Shown here: piece after piece, positions 15,908-25,477 of the stretch
Numbering within the stretch: the stretch's first letter is position 1
Layout: each line of letters opens with the position of its first letter
DNA from: Sphingopyxis sp.
GTDB taxonomy: Bacteria; Pseudomonadota; Alphaproteobacteria; Sphingomonadales; Sphingomonadaceae
Length of the DNA stretch: 64,000 bases
NCBI GenBank assembly: GCA_002733865.1
Contig: NVXM01000004.1
Span: 48,606 to 112,605 of the forward strand
Direction of reading: 5' to 3'
Notes under the pieces: model-generated
Told to the model about the DNA's origin: nothing
What the model saw: the letters and a program-made list of their open reading frames with translations, nothing else
Database searches by the model: none
Made by a program: the position numbers and the translations under genes

Positions 15908-18562
15908 TCACTCCTGCTCGAGTTTCGCTTTCAGGGCGTATAGCTGGTCCAGTGCTTCACGCGGAGACAGGGCATCGACATCGAGAGCTCCCAAAGCATC
16001 TCTCAAGCCATCCGATTTCTCTTCGACTTCGGCAAGGCTGGCGGCGAACAGCGGCAGATCGCCGAGACCAGCAGCCAGTCCGCCGGTTTCGGCCTTTCCG
16101 GCTTCCAGCTTGTCGAGCACCGTCTTGGCGCGATTCAGAACGGGCTTCGGAATACCGGCGAGCTTGGCCACGGCGAGACCATAGCTGCGGTCGGCCGGGC
16201 CTTTTGCCAGTTCGTGAAGCAACACCAAATCACCCTTCCATTCGCGGGCGCGGACATGGTGCAGCGAAAGCGCGTCAAGGCGATCGGCCAGCCGAGTCAG
16301 TTCATGATAATGCGTTGCGAATAGGCATCGGCAACGATTGGTCTCGTGCACCGCCTCGACCACGGCCCAGGCCAGTGCCAAGCCGTCATAGGTCGAAGTA
16401 CCCCGACCCACTTCGTCCAGAATGACGAAGCTTTTCTCGGTTGCCTGTGAGAGAATGGCTGCGGTCTCCACCATTTCCACCATGAAGGTTGAGCGCCCTT
16501 GTGCAAGATTGTCCGAAGCGCCGACACGGCTGAACAGGCGATCAACGAGACTGAGTTTCGCGGTTGAAGCGGGCACGAAACCGCCGGCTTGGGCCAGAAT
16601 CACGATCAACGCATTTTGCCGGAGGAAGGTCGATTTACCACCCATATTGGGGCCTGATACCAGCCAGAGACGCTCGTCATCCGCCAGCGTGCAATCATTG
16701 GCAACGAAGGTCTCGCCCTTGATCGCCAGCGACGCTTCAACCACGGGGTGGCGACCGGCCTGGATATCTAGAATATTGCCATCGACAAATTCGGGGCGGC
16801 ACCACTGCCCCTCGGCAGCGCGTTCAGCGAGCGCCGCAGAAACATCGATCCGGGCCAGCGCATCAGCACTTTCGCTGATCGCCTGCTTGCGGTCCAAGAC
16901 CTTGTTTACCAGGTCCTCGAAATGCCCGGCTTCGGCTGCCAGAGCGTGAGCACCCGCCTGCGATACGCGCACCGCTTCTTCGTGCAAATCTGTCGAATTG
17001 AACCGGACCACGCCAGCGAGCGTCTGGCGATGGGTGAAGCCGGTATTTTCAGCCATCAGGCTGTCGCCGTGCCGAGCGGGCACTTCGATGAAATAGCCGA
17101 GAACGGCGTTGTGCTTGATCTTGAGCGTGTTGATGCCGGTCGTCTCGCGATAGCGCGCTTCGAGCTTCGCGATCGCCTGGCGCCCGTCGGAGCCGGCGCT
17201 GCGCAGTTCGTCCAGAGCCGCGTCGTAGCCCGCCGCGATATAGCCGCCATTGGCCATTTCGGTTGGCGGCGTTTCGATCAGCGCTCGCTGCAGCAGGTCA
17301 ACCAGAGCGCCATGACCGTCGAGCGCGGGCAGCAGATTTTGCAGCAGTTCCGGAAGACCGATCGCCAGCGCCAGCCGTTCGCGCAAGATACGCGCACCGG
17401 CCAGCCCGTCGCGGATCTGTCCGAGATCGCGCGGGCTGCCCCGTCCTGCCGACACCCGACCGAGCGCGCGCCCGATATCCGGCAGCGCCTTCAGTTCGGT
17501 GCGGACATCGTCGCGGATCGCCGAGCCGTCGTGGAACCATTGCACCAGACCCAGCCGCTGATTGATCGGCTGCTCGGCGAACAAGGGGGCGGACAGGTCG
17601 CGGGCCAGCAAGCGCGCACCGGCCGGTGTCACCGTTCGGTCGATCGCATGAAGCAGGCTGCCTTCGCGCCCTCCAGCCAGCGTGCGGTCAATCTCGAGAC
17701 TCGCCCGCGTCGGTCCGTCGATGGAGAGAAACTCCCGCGTTTCGCGCCTTTTTGGTGGATGCAGATATGGCGTCTGGCCTTGTGAGACATGGTCTACATA
17801 AGCAACAAGTCCGCTGGCTGTTGCCAGTTCGGCGCGCGAAAATTCGCCCATACCATCGAGCGTCGCAACACCGAAATGGTCGCGCAATCTTTTGTCCGCG
17901 CGGCTGCTGTCGAAATTTTCCTTTGGCCATGCCGTGGCCTTTTGCAGCCGGGGCAGCAGGGACGGTGGACAGATGATTTCCGAGGGGGCGAGCCGGGCCA
18001 GTTCGGCATCGAGGGCATCGTCAGCAATCGTGGCCAGTTCAAAACTGCCGGTTGAAATGTCCGCAGCTGCCAGTCCGATCTCGCCCTGCACTTCCGCCAG
18101 CGCGACCAGCATATTATCGCTGCGGGCATCGAGCAGCGTGTCTTCAGTAAGCGTACCAGCCGTGACATAACGGATGATATCGCGTGCGACTAAGGCCTTG
18201 TAGCCGCCTCGCGCCTTGGCTTCGGCTGGGGTTTCGGTCTGCTCGGCAATCGCCACCTTGAAACCTGCGCGGATCAGTTTCGCCAGATAACCTTCCGCAG
18301 AATGAACCGGTACCCCGCACATCGGGATTGTATCGCCGGCATTCTTGCCCCGCGAGGTGAGCGCGATGTCCAGCGCAGCAGCAGCCAGTTTGGCATCTTC
18401 GTAGAACAGCTCGAAAAAATCGCCCATCCGGTAAAACAGAAGACAGTCGCCCGCCTTTTCCTTGAGACCGAAATATTGCTCCATCATCGGCGTCGCCTTG
18501 GCCGCTGCCGAGCTGGACGATTTGGCCGGTTTTCCGGCCTTATTCTGAGTTTGGGTTGCCAT
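15908..18562 (-). CDS. mutS: DNA mismatch repair protein MutS
   Basis: An 884-residue MutS of usual length. Domain order: mismatch-recognition domain with GDFFELFYEDA (Phe-x-Glu wedge) near residue 45, connector, lever/clamp with TGINTLKIKHNAVLGYFIEV, and the C-terminal ABC-type ATPase with Walker A GPNMGGKSTFLRQ, Walker B FVILDEVGRGTSTYDGLA and the FATHYHEL segment. It binds mispaired bases and small loops and starts strand-specific repair with MutL. The basic, Ala/Lys-rich N-terminus (residues 1-25) is a short extension. Divergent from maeB; no frameshift is seen. Confidence 0.98.
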   Translation of the reverse strand: MATQTQNKAGKPAKSSSSAAAKATPMMEQYFGLKEKAGDCLLFYRMGDFFELFYEDAKLAAAALDIALTSRGKNAGDTIPMCGVPVHSAEGYLAKLIRAGFKVAIAEQTETPAEAKARGGYKALVARDIIRYVTAGTLTEDTLLDARSDNMLVALAEVQGEIGLAAADISTGSFELATIADDALDAELARLAPSEIICPPSLLPRLQKATAWPKENFDSSRADKRLRDHFGVATLDGMGEFSRAELATASGLVAYVDHVSQGQTPYLHPPKRRETREFLSIDGPTRASLEIDRTLAGGREGSLLHAIDRTVTPAGARLLARDLSAPLFAEQPINQRLGLVQWFHDGSAIRDDVRTELKALPDIGRALGRVSAGRGSPRDLGQIRDGLAGARILRERLALAIGLPELLQNLLPALDGHGALVDLLQRALIETPPTEMANGGYIAAGYDAALDELRSAGSDGRQAIAKLEARYRETTGINTLKIKHNAVLGYFIEVPARHGDSLMAENTGFTHRQTLAGVVRFNSTDLHEEAVRVSQAGAHALAAEAGHFEDLVNKVLDRKQAISESADALARIDVSAALAERAAEGQWCRPEFVDGNILDIQAGRHPVVEASLAIKGETFVANDCTLADDERLWLVSGPNMGGKSTFLRQNALIVILAQAGGFVPASTAKLSLVDRLFSRVGASDNLAQGRSTFMVEMVETAAILSQATEKSFVILDEVGRGTSTYDGLALAWAVVEAVHETNRCRCLFATHYHELTRLADRLDALSLHHVRAREWKGDLVLLHELAKGPADRSYGLAVAKLAGIPKPVLNRAKTVLDKLEAGKAETGGLAAGLGDLPLFAASLAEVEEKSDGLRDALGALDVDALSPREALDQLYALKAKLEQE

Positions 18563-18727
18563 GGCTCCGCGATAGCCGAGTGCAGCCTGACATAAAAGAG
18601 CAGCGAAGCCATCCCAGGCAATTTACTTGATATTGCGGCTATGCCTCAAAGCGGGTAAGCCGTCCCGCAGGGACGTGACCATCCGAGTAGCGCTCAAACG
18701 CCAACAACCTATATGCGGAGACATAAT

Positions 18728-20998
18728 TTGGCCGACAAGAAAGACAGCAATCCAGAGTTTTCCGAACGGGAAGCCCTGCTTTTCCACTCTCACGGTCGGC
18801 CCGGAAAAATTGAGATTATCGCGTCCAAACCGATGGCGACGCAGCGCGATCTCAGCCTCGCCTATTCTCCCGGCGTTGCCGTCCCGGTTCGCGCGATCGC
18901 TGAAGATCCTTCAAAGGCCTATGACTATACCGCCAAGGGCAATCTGGTTGCAGTGATCTCCAACGGCACCGCGATTCTTGGTCTCGGCAATCTGGGCGCG
19001 CTCGCCGCCAAACCGGTGATGGAGGGCAAGGCGGTGCTGTTCAAGCGTTTCGCCGATGTCGATTCCATCGATCTGGAACTTGATACGGAAGATACGGATG
19101 CCTTTATCAATGCGGTTCAAATCATGGAACCAAGCTTTGGCGGGATAAATCTGGAAGATATTGCCGCGCCCGATTGCTTCATCATCGAACAGACCTTGCG
19201 CGACCGGATGAATATCCCGGTATTCCACGACGATCAGCACGGAACCGCGATCATCGCGGCTGCAGGCCTGATCAACGCCTGCCTGCTGACCAATCGCAAG
19301 ATTGAGGATATCAAGGTCGTGGTCAATGGCGCGGGTGCCGCTGCCATCGCCTGTGCCTCGCTGATCAAGAGCCTTGGTGTTCCGCACGATAATCTGACGA
19401 TGTGCGATCGCACGGGTGTGATCTATCGTGGCCGCGACGATGTTGACCAGTGGAAATCCGCTCATGCCATCGATACCGACGCCCGGACGCTGACCGATGC
19501 ACTGAGCGGCGCAGATGTGTTCCTCGGCCTCTCGGCTGCAGGGGCCCTGAAGCCCGAGATGGTCAAGGATATGGCACCGCAACCGATCATTTTCGCGATG
19601 GCCAATCCCGATCCCGAAATCACCCCGCCCGATGCCAAGGCGGCGCGGCCCGATGCGATCATCGCCACCGGACGCTCCGATTACCCCAATCAGGTCAACA
19701 ATGTTCTGGGCTTTCCGTTCATCTTCCGCGGTGCGCTGGACGTGCGCGCAACCCGGATCAATGAAGAAATGAAAGTCGCCGCTGCGCAAGCGATTGCAGA
19801 GCTCGCCCGTGAGCAAGTGCCAGAAGAAGTCGCCGTTGCCTATGGCGGCCTGGCACCGAGCTTTGGCGTGGACTATATCATTCCCGCGCCTTTTGATCCG
19901 CGTTTGATGGATGTCGTCTCGGCCGCGGTTGCAAAAGCGGCAATGGACAGCGGTGTTGCCCAAAAGCCAATCGAGGATATCGACGCTTATCGACAAAGCC
20001 TGAAAGCCCGCCTCAACCCGACAACCTCTGTGCTGACACAGGCCTATCAGGCCTGCCGTGTCGCACCAAAGCGGATCATATTTGCCGAAGCAGAAGAAGA
20101 TGTCGTGCTGCGCGCGGCGATCCAGTTCCAGGATGGGGGCTATGGTACACCGGTTTTGGTCGGCCGCGACGACCGGGTCCGGGAAAAGCTCAAGGAGCTT
20201 GGCGTGAGCGACCCTGACCGGTTTGAAGTTCATAACAGCCGCAACAGTCCGCTGGTGCCAGATATGGTCAAGATGCTCTATGACCGGCTGCACCGGAAGG
20301 GCTATATGGAGCGCGATATCAAGCGCATGGTCAATCAGGATCGCAATATCTTCGGGTCAGCTTTGCTTGCCATGGACCAGGGCGAAGCGATGATTACCGG
20401 CGTGACTCGCCCATATTCACAGTCGTTCCGCGACGTCGCAAAAGTGATCGATGTCGAACAGGGGCGCACCGCTTTCGGCATTCACGTCATGGTTGGCCAG
20501 CATCATACGGTGTTCATGGCCGACACCACGGTGAATGAACGACCTACCGCCCATGAACTGGCAGACATTGCAGAGCAGACCGCTGCCGTGGCCCGGCAGA
20601 TGGGCCACGAGCCGCGCGTTGCTTTTCTGAGCTATTCGACTTTTGGTAATCCGGAAGGCCGCTGGCTCGACAATCTGCGCGAAGCAGTGGCTCTGCTCGA
20701 TGAACGACGGGTCAATTTCGAATATGAAGGCGAAATGGCACCCGATGTGGCGCTGAATCCGAAGCTCATGGCAAACTATCCGTTCAGCCGCCTGTCCCAG
20801 CCGGCGAATGTGCTGGTCATGCCAGGCCTGCAGTCAGCCAATCTGTCAGCAAAATTGTTGCGCGAACTCGGCGGCGATTCTGTAATCGGCCCGATGCTGG
20901 TCGGACTGGAAAAATCGGTGCAGATTGCGACGATGGCGTCCACAGCGTCAGAGCTGGTTACCCTGGCCGTGCTTGCCGCAAGCGGCATTGCCAAATAA
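18728..20998 (+). CDS. maeB: NADP-dependent malic enzyme with phosphotransacetylase-like domain
   Basis: I place the start at TTG 18728, since GGAG lies 7 bases upstream; an ATG at 18713 lacks a ribosome site. The 756-residue protein has an N-terminal malic enzyme (about 1-430: [67 protein letters not shown]) and a C-terminal phosphotransacetylase-like domain (about 435-755: [34 protein letters not shown]). It decarboxylates malate to pyruvate with NADP reduction. In MaeB-type enzymes the C-terminal domain is regulatory, responding to acetyl-CoA, and not an active transacetylase. Convergent with bamE, with a 9-base gap. Confidence 0.96.
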   Translation: MADKKDSNPEFSEREALLFHSHGRPGKIEIIASKPMATQRDLSLAYSPGVAVPVRAIAEDPSKAYDYTAKGNLVAVISNGTAILGLGNLGALAAKPVMEGKAVLFKRFADVDSIDLELDTEDTDAFINAVQIMEPSFGGINLEDIAAPDCFIIEQTLRDRMNIPVFHDDQHGTAIIAAAGLINACLLTNRKIEDIKVVVNGAGAAAIACASLIKSLGVPHDNLTMCDRTGVIYRGRDDVDQWKSAHAIDTDARTLTDALSGADVFLGLSAAGALKPEMVKDMAPQPIIFAMANPDPEITPPDAKAARPDAIIATGRSDYPNQVNNVLGFPFIFRGALDVRATRINEEMKVAAAQAIAELAREQVPEEVAVAYGGLAPSFGVDYIIPAPFDPRLMDVVSAAVAKAAMDSGVAQKPIEDIDAYRQSLKARLNPTTSVLTQAYQACRVAPKRIIFAEAEEDVVLRAAIQFQDGGYGTPVLVGRDDRVREKLKELGVSDPDRFEVHNSRNSPLVPDMVKMLYDRLHRKGYMERDIKRMVNQDRNIFGSALLAMDQGEAMITGVTRPYSQSFRDVAKVIDVEQGRTAFGIHVMVGQHHTVFMADTTVNERPTAHELADIAEQTAAVARQMGHEPRVAFLSYSTFGNPEGRWLDNLREAVALLDERRVNFEYEGEMAPDVALNPKLMANYPFSRLSQPANVLVMPGLQSANLSAKLLRELGGDSVIGPMLVGLEKSVQIATMASTASELVTLAVLAASGIAK

Positions 20999-21007
20999 GC
21001 GGAAAGC

Positions 21008-21499
21008 CTAGGGCCGGGTACGGTCGTTGCTAGGACCTTGCGCGCCGGGAGCACCAACTGCGCCAATATTGCCGAACAGCTCTTCAAAAAAGGAGCGATT
21101 GCGGCCCAGCGTGGGCGTTTTGTCGCCGTCCGGGCTGATGTTCGCAACCAGCTCGAGGCCGGTACGGTCCACCGCAGTGACGTTGCCGTCGGCATCAAAC
21201 TGGACCCGCATCACTTGCTGATCGCGAGGACGCGGGTTGTTAAAGCCATATTGGCGCGTGTCGCGAGACAGGTAATACCATGTGTTGTCGTCAAACTGGG
21301 CAGTAAAGGTGGGCCGACCGAGCGAGGCTTCGACCGACTGGCGATTGTCTACACCTGGCTGGATCGCCGACATCAACACTTCATCAGCGATATAGCCCTG
21401 ATGGCCGCGCACCTGGGTGCAGCCTGCCATCATCATGGTGCCAGCCATTAGCCCGAGCCAAAGACCGTGTTTTTTGATATTGCCGACCATCGAACTCAT
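21008..21499 (-). CDS. bamE: Outer membrane assembly lipoprotein BamE
   Basis: A 163-residue SmpA/OmlA-family protein. The lipoprotein signal ends at the lipobox MAGC with Cys27. The domain (about 40-115) shows IQPGVDNRQSVEASLGRP, then NTWYYLSRDTRQY and VMRVQFDADGNVTAVDRT, matching BamE. It is a subunit of the BAM complex, anchored in the inner leaflet of the outer membrane, that supports BamA in beta-barrel insertion; the autotransporter and TamA in this window are clients or relatives. The Gly/Pro-rich tail is longer than in enteric BamE, as is usual for alphaproteobacteria. Divergent from the cytochrome bc1 chaperone gene. Confidence 0.93.
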   Translation of the reverse strand: MSSMVGNIKKHGLWLGLMAGTMMMAGCTQVRGHQGYIADEVLMSAIQPGVDNRQSVEASLGRPTFTAQFDDNTWYYLSRDTRQYGFNNPRPRDQQVMRVQFDADGNVTAVDRTGLELVANISPDGDKTPTLGRNRSFFEELFGNIGAVGAPGAQGPSNDRTRP

Positions 21500-21645
21500 T
21501 CTCCACTATACCGCCGGCACCCTATCAGCGCCTGACCAGCCATCGCCCATTGCATCTCGCGCGATAAATATCAATATGCCCTGTATCCAGACTTAACAAA
21601 CGATCAGATCGCCGATAAACTTACGATTAACCAGCGGAACCAGCA

Positions 21646-22179
21646 ATGTCCTTTTTCAGCAAGATTTTTTCCCGCGACAACCCGAATGCAAAGATGCAGC
21701 CTTTGTACAATGCGATTGTCAGCGAAGGACGCCAGTTGGGCTGGTATGAGGAAGGTCAGGTGCCGGACAGTCTCGATGGTCGTTTTGACATGATCGCCGC
21801 GATATTCTCGCTGGTGCTGATCCGTCTGGAAAAAGACGAAGAGCGGGGTCAGGACCTGGCGTGGTTGACCGAAATCTTCATCAAGGACATGGACGGACAG
21901 TTGCGCCAGATCGGTATTGGCGACATGATTGTAGGCAAGCATGTAGGACGCATGATGGGCGCGCTCGGTGGACGGGTCGGCGCCTATCGCAGCGCCCTTG
22001 AGCAAGGAGCGGACCTGCGCGAGGCGACCGTGCGGAATATTTTTCGCGGCAACAAACCGGACGACGCGGCCCTTGACGTCCTTGCCAAGCGATTGGCCGC
22101 CTATCATGACGCGCTGCAAGATTATCCGACCGACGCTATTGTTGCCGGTCAGCTTCCAGCCAGCGGGACAGTTGCGTAA
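21646..22179 (+). CDS. Ubiquinol-cytochrome c chaperone (CBP3 family)
   Basis: A 177-residue protein with the Ubiq_cyt_C_chap pattern: LYNAIVSEGRQLGWYEEGQV, split by the family's VPDSLDGRFDMI motif, then VLIRLEKDEERGQDLAW, FIKDMDGQLRQIGIGDM and VGKHVGRMMGALGGRVGAY. The mitochondrial relative CBP3/UQCC1 assists cytochrome b synthesis and bc1 complex assembly, so a similar role for the respiratory bc1 complex is expected. Its stop shares a base with the start of the YceD gene, so the two are coupled; this pairing is standard in alphaproteobacteria. Confidence 0.92.
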   Translation: MSFFSKIFSRDNPNAKMQPLYNAIVSEGRQLGWYEEGQVPDSLDGRFDMIAAIFSLVLIRLEKDEERGQDLAWLTEIFIKDMDGQLRQIGIGDMIVGKHVGRMMGALGGRVGAYRSALEQGADLREATVRNIFRGNKPDDAALDVLAKRLAAYHDALQDYPTDAIVAGQLPASGTVA

Positions 22180-22700
22180 TGGGGTCCCCGGAATTCTCCT
22201 ATATCGTCAAGACATCCGAAATCGGATCGAAGTCGCGCAACGGTAAATTGTCGGCAACCGAAGAAGAACGGCGAAAGCTGGCTGAGCGATTTGACTTGCC
22301 GAAGATCAACGCTCTGAATGCGGATTATAATCTGGTCGCTGGCGACGACCGGATTGCCTTCACCGGCTCGCTGGAAGCCGATTTGCAGCAGATTTGTTCT
22401 GTGACCGGAGAAAGCTTTCCGGTCCGGCTGTGTGAGGAATTCGACATCGGCTTTGTCTCGCAGCTCGCAATTGACGAGACCGAAGAAGAAATCGAGCTGA
22501 CCGAAGACGATTGCGATATCATCGAATATGAGAATGGCAAAATCGACCTCGGCGAAGCGATTGCCCAGACCCTCTATCTTGCACTCCCGCAATTTCCGCG
22601 TGGCCCCAATGCCGATGCAGTGGCACGGGAAAAGCTGCAATCGGAAGAAGAGGCCGGGCCGTTTGGCGCGCTAGCCGCCCTGAAAGACAAGCTCCGCTAG
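22179..22700 (+). CDS. YceD/DUF177-family protein
   Basis: A 173-residue acidic protein. The DUF177 signature is the cysteine-bearing block CSVTGESFPVRLCEEFDIGF near residues 72-91, followed by the acidic stretch DETEEEIELTEDDCDIIEY and the closing segment LGEAIAQTLYLALPQFPR. YceD is linked to ribosomal RNA/large-subunit accumulation, often beside rpmF and the fatty-acid genes; here it follows the bc1 chaperone. Its TAG stop overlaps the stop of convergent glnD within the palindrome CTAG (22697-22700). Confidence 0.9.
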   Translation: MGSPEFSYIVKTSEIGSKSRNGKLSATEEERRKLAERFDLPKINALNADYNLVAGDDRIAFTGSLEADLQQICSVTGESFPVRLCEEFDIGFVSQLAIDETEEEIELTEDDCDIIEYENGKIDLGEAIAQTLYLALPQFPRGPNADAVAREKLQSEEEAGPFGALAALKDKLR

Positions 22701-25477
22701 GCGGCTTCCTTGTCCGTCTTACGTTCCGCAGCATTGATCAGGCGCTTCTGGAGACCGTTCAGCCGCTGCTTGCTGGTGATCTTGCTGCCCAACAGGTCGG
22801 TGATATAGAATGTGTCGACCGCACGCTCACCATAGGTCGCGATGTGGGCACTGTGCACAGTCACCTTTGATTCGAAGAGCGCGTGGGACAGCTCGTTGAG
22901 CAGAGCCGGACGGTCCTGCGCATTGACCTCGATTACGGTAAACCGATTGGAGGCATCATTGTCGACCAAGGCGAAGGGTGTGATGGCAAATGCATCGGCG
23001 CGGGAATGCGACAAGGGACGGGCTTCCAGCTTGGTCGACAATTTGGTCCGGTTGGCCAGCGCATCTTCAACGGCCTTTTTAAGCCGCTCCAGCTGGCCTT
23101 TCTCAGTGAACGGCTTGCCATGAGGATCCAGGACGAGAAAATTGTCCAGTGCCATACCATCACGCGTCGTGTGAATCCGCGCATCAATGATATTGCCGCC
23201 CGAAACATGGATGCCGCCGGCAATTCGATAGAATAATCCCGGGTGGTCTGCCGCGAAGACCGTGATCAAAGTGGCGCCGCGTTCGGGATAGACATCGGCG
23301 AAAATCGCGAGGTCCGTGTCACCGGCATCCAGAACGAGCTTGGCATTTTGCGCAATGATATCGTCCGGCTCTGCGATCCAATAGGGATCGGTGAGCCGTT
23401 TCGTCAGCTTCTTGAATTCTGCTTCGGGCAGTTTCAGTGTTGCGGACAAAGCCGCTTTCTTCTGGTCAATCCGCTCCTTGCGGCCACGCTGTTTGTGACC
23501 GAGCAACAACATTTCCTGGGCCGCTTCAAACAGGTCTGTCAACAACTGCCGTTTCCAGCTGTTCCACACGCCCGGCCCGACCGCGCGTATGTCGACGACC
23601 GTCAGGACGGTCAGTTGACGAAGGCGCTCGACGCTTTTCACCCTGCTGGCGAAATCCTGGATCGTCTTGAAATCCGACAGATCGCGCTTGAACGCCACCG
23701 CCGACATCAGCAGATGATTGCGGACCAGCCAGGCGACCAGTTCGGTCTCGTGCGGCTTGAGACCGAGGCGCGGACAAAGTTTCATCGCTACCTCCGCTCC
23801 CAATATACTGTGGTCGCCGCCGCGGCCCTTGGCAATGTCGTGCAGCAGCGTGGCGACAAACAACACGCGCCGGTTCTGCAGTTTCTCCATCGTCGCCGTG
23901 CTGTTGGGATGGTCGGCTTCGAGGTCACCCCGACCGATCTTCGCGAGCAGACCGATGGCCCGTATGCTGTGCTCATCGACGGTGTAATGATGATACATGT
24001 CGAACTGCATCTGCCCAACAACCCGGCCAAAATCGGGGATAAAGCGACCGAAAATTGCGGCCTCGTTCATCCAGCGCAGCACCAGTTCGGGATCGCGCGG
24101 CGAGCAGAGAATGTCGAGAAACAGCTTGTTGGCGCGCGGGTCCTTGCGGACCTTGTTGTCGATCAGCTTGGCATCCCGGCGGGCCGACCGCATTGCCAGC
24201 GGGTGGACCTCAAGCTCGTGCTTGTCGGCCAGCCAAAAAATTTCGAGCAGCCGCACCGGATCTTCTTCAAAGAAAGATTCATCTGGCAGCGCCAGCCGTC
24301 CGCGATCCAGCACGAAGCCCTTGAGTTTTTTCGGCTTGCGGGTCAGCGATGGCAGGAACCGGCGAACCCCGGCGTTATGGGTCTCATCAAGATGGGCCAG
24401 AAACACACCGGTGAGGTTGCCGACCACTTTCGCGTTGAGGAAATAGAAATGCATGAACCGCTCGACCGAAGACTTGCCGGGGCGATCGGCAAAACGCATG
24501 CGTCTGGCCACCTCAGGCTGAAGATCGAAGGTTAGCCGGTCTTCGGCGCGACCGGTAATATCGTGCATGTGGCATCGAACAGCCCAGAGAAAATTCGCCG
24601 CCTTGCGAAAGCGCTTGAACTCGTCGGCCGTAAGCAGACCGACATCGACCAGTTCGCCGGCGGAAGCCACCCGGTGGATATATTTCCCGATCCAGTAAAG
24701 CGTCTGCAGATCCCGCAGACCGCCCTTGCCTTCCTTGACATTGGGCTCGACAACATAACGGCTGTCGCCCATTTTTTTATGCCGGGCATCGCGTTCGGCG
24801 AGCTTTTCAGCCACGAAGCTGCTGTCAGTACCGGCAACCACGTCATTGTAGAAACGCTGCTTCGCCTCTTCGTAAACATCCGTGTCGCCCCAGATATAGC
24901 GCCCTTCCAGCAACGCCGTCCGGATCGACAGGTCGGTCTTTGCCATGCGGACCATCTCATCGATTGACCGGCTGCTCTGGCCGACCTTGAAACCGAGATC
25001 CCAGAGCCAGTAGAGCATCGCTTCAATCGCCTGCTCGGTCCAGCTATTGGTTTTATGGGGCGTCAGAAAAGCAATGTCGACGTCGCTATGCGGCGCCATT
25101 TCCCCCCGACCATAGCCACCAACTGCCATGACCGTGATCCGTTCGCCCGATGACGGATTGCTCACCGGATATTGGTGATAGACCGCGATGTCGTGAATCA
25201 GGCGAACCAGTTGATCGACGAGAAACGATTGGGCGGCAGCCATTTCGTGACCGGCCGACGGCCGTTTCAGCAACCGTGCGCTGATTTCCGCACGCCCCGT
25301 ATCGAGAGCGTCTTGTAGAAGCGGCAGGATTTTCGTCCGGGCTTTCGGCATGCCATGTTCGGTAATCAGGCTGTCGATTTCTCCAGCCAGCACCCGGCGA
25401 TTGATGATATCTCGCTGGCGGCTGATCCGGGTTGCTGGATCAGCCGGCGCGGTAGGGATATTGGCACGAGCATTCAT
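22697..25477 (-). CDS. glnD: [Protein-PII] uridylyltransferase / uridylyl-removing enzyme
   Basis: A 926-residue GlnD with the full domain set: nucleotidyltransferase with GGYGRGEMAPHSDVD (about 120-134), a helical linker, the HD domain (TLLHDIAKGRGGDHSIL, near 543) for UMP removal, and two C-terminal ACT domains (about 730 and 850; ITVFAADHPGLFYRIAGGI and VIEVNAQDRPALLNELSHA). It uridylylates PII proteins when glutamine is low and reverses this when glutamine is high, sensed through the ACT domains. All catalytic residues checked (GG, DxD, HD) are present. Its start overlaps the stop of the acyl-CoA ligase gene by 4 bases. Confidence 0.97.
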   Translation of the reverse strand: MNARANIPTAPADPATRISRQRDIINRRVLAGEIDSLITEHGMPKARTKILPLLQDALDTGRAEISARLLKRPSAGHEMAAAQSFLVDQLVRLIHDIAVYHQYPVSNPSSGERITVMAVGGYGRGEMAPHSDVDIAFLTPHKTNSWTEQAIEAMLYWLWDLGFKVGQSSRSIDEMVRMAKTDLSIRTALLEGRYIWGDTDVYEEAKQRFYNDVVAGTDSSFVAEKLAERDARHKKMGDSRYVVEPNVKEGKGGLRDLQTLYWIGKYIHRVASAGELVDVGLLTADEFKRFRKAANFLWAVRCHMHDITGRAEDRLTFDLQPEVARRMRFADRPGKSSVERFMHFYFLNAKVVGNLTGVFLAHLDETHNAGVRRFLPSLTRKPKKLKGFVLDRGRLALPDESFFEEDPVRLLEIFWLADKHELEVHPLAMRSARRDAKLIDNKVRKDPRANKLFLDILCSPRDPELVLRWMNEAAIFGRFIPDFGRVVGQMQFDMYHHYTVDEHSIRAIGLLAKIGRGDLEADHPNSTATMEKLQNRRVLFVATLLHDIAKGRGGDHSILGAEVAMKLCPRLGLKPHETELVAWLVRNHLLMSAVAFKRDLSDFKTIQDFASRVKSVERLRQLTVLTVVDIRAVGPGVWNSWKRQLLTDLFEAAQEMLLLGHKQRGRKERIDQKKAALSATLKLPEAEFKKLTKRLTDPYWIAEPDDIIAQNAKLVLDAGDTDLAIFADVYPERGATLITVFAADHPGLFYRIAGGIHVSGGNIIDARIHTTRDGMALDNFLVLDPHGKPFTEKGQLERLKKAVEDALANRTKLSTKLEARPLSHSRADAFAITPFALVDNDASNRFTVIEVNAQDRPALLNELSHALFESKVTVHSAHIATYGERAVDTFYITDLLGSKITSKQRLNGLQKRLINAAERKTDKEAA

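Noticed and set aside
18661..18675. Small hairpin CGTCCC-GCA-GGGACG between mutS and maeB
   Set aside because: Only six pairs, with a 3-base loop and no T-run; too weak to name as a terminator or operator.
18911..20293. 460-codon open frame on the minus strand inside maeB
   Set aside because: It is antisense to a gene with clear malic-enzyme motifs. It is rich in His, Arg, Asp and Gln, as expected from reading high-GC codons backwards, and has no recognisable domain.
23243..24535. 430-codon open frame on the plus strand inside glnD
   Set aside because: Antisense to the HD and linker parts of GlnD; its composition is typical of a shadow frame.
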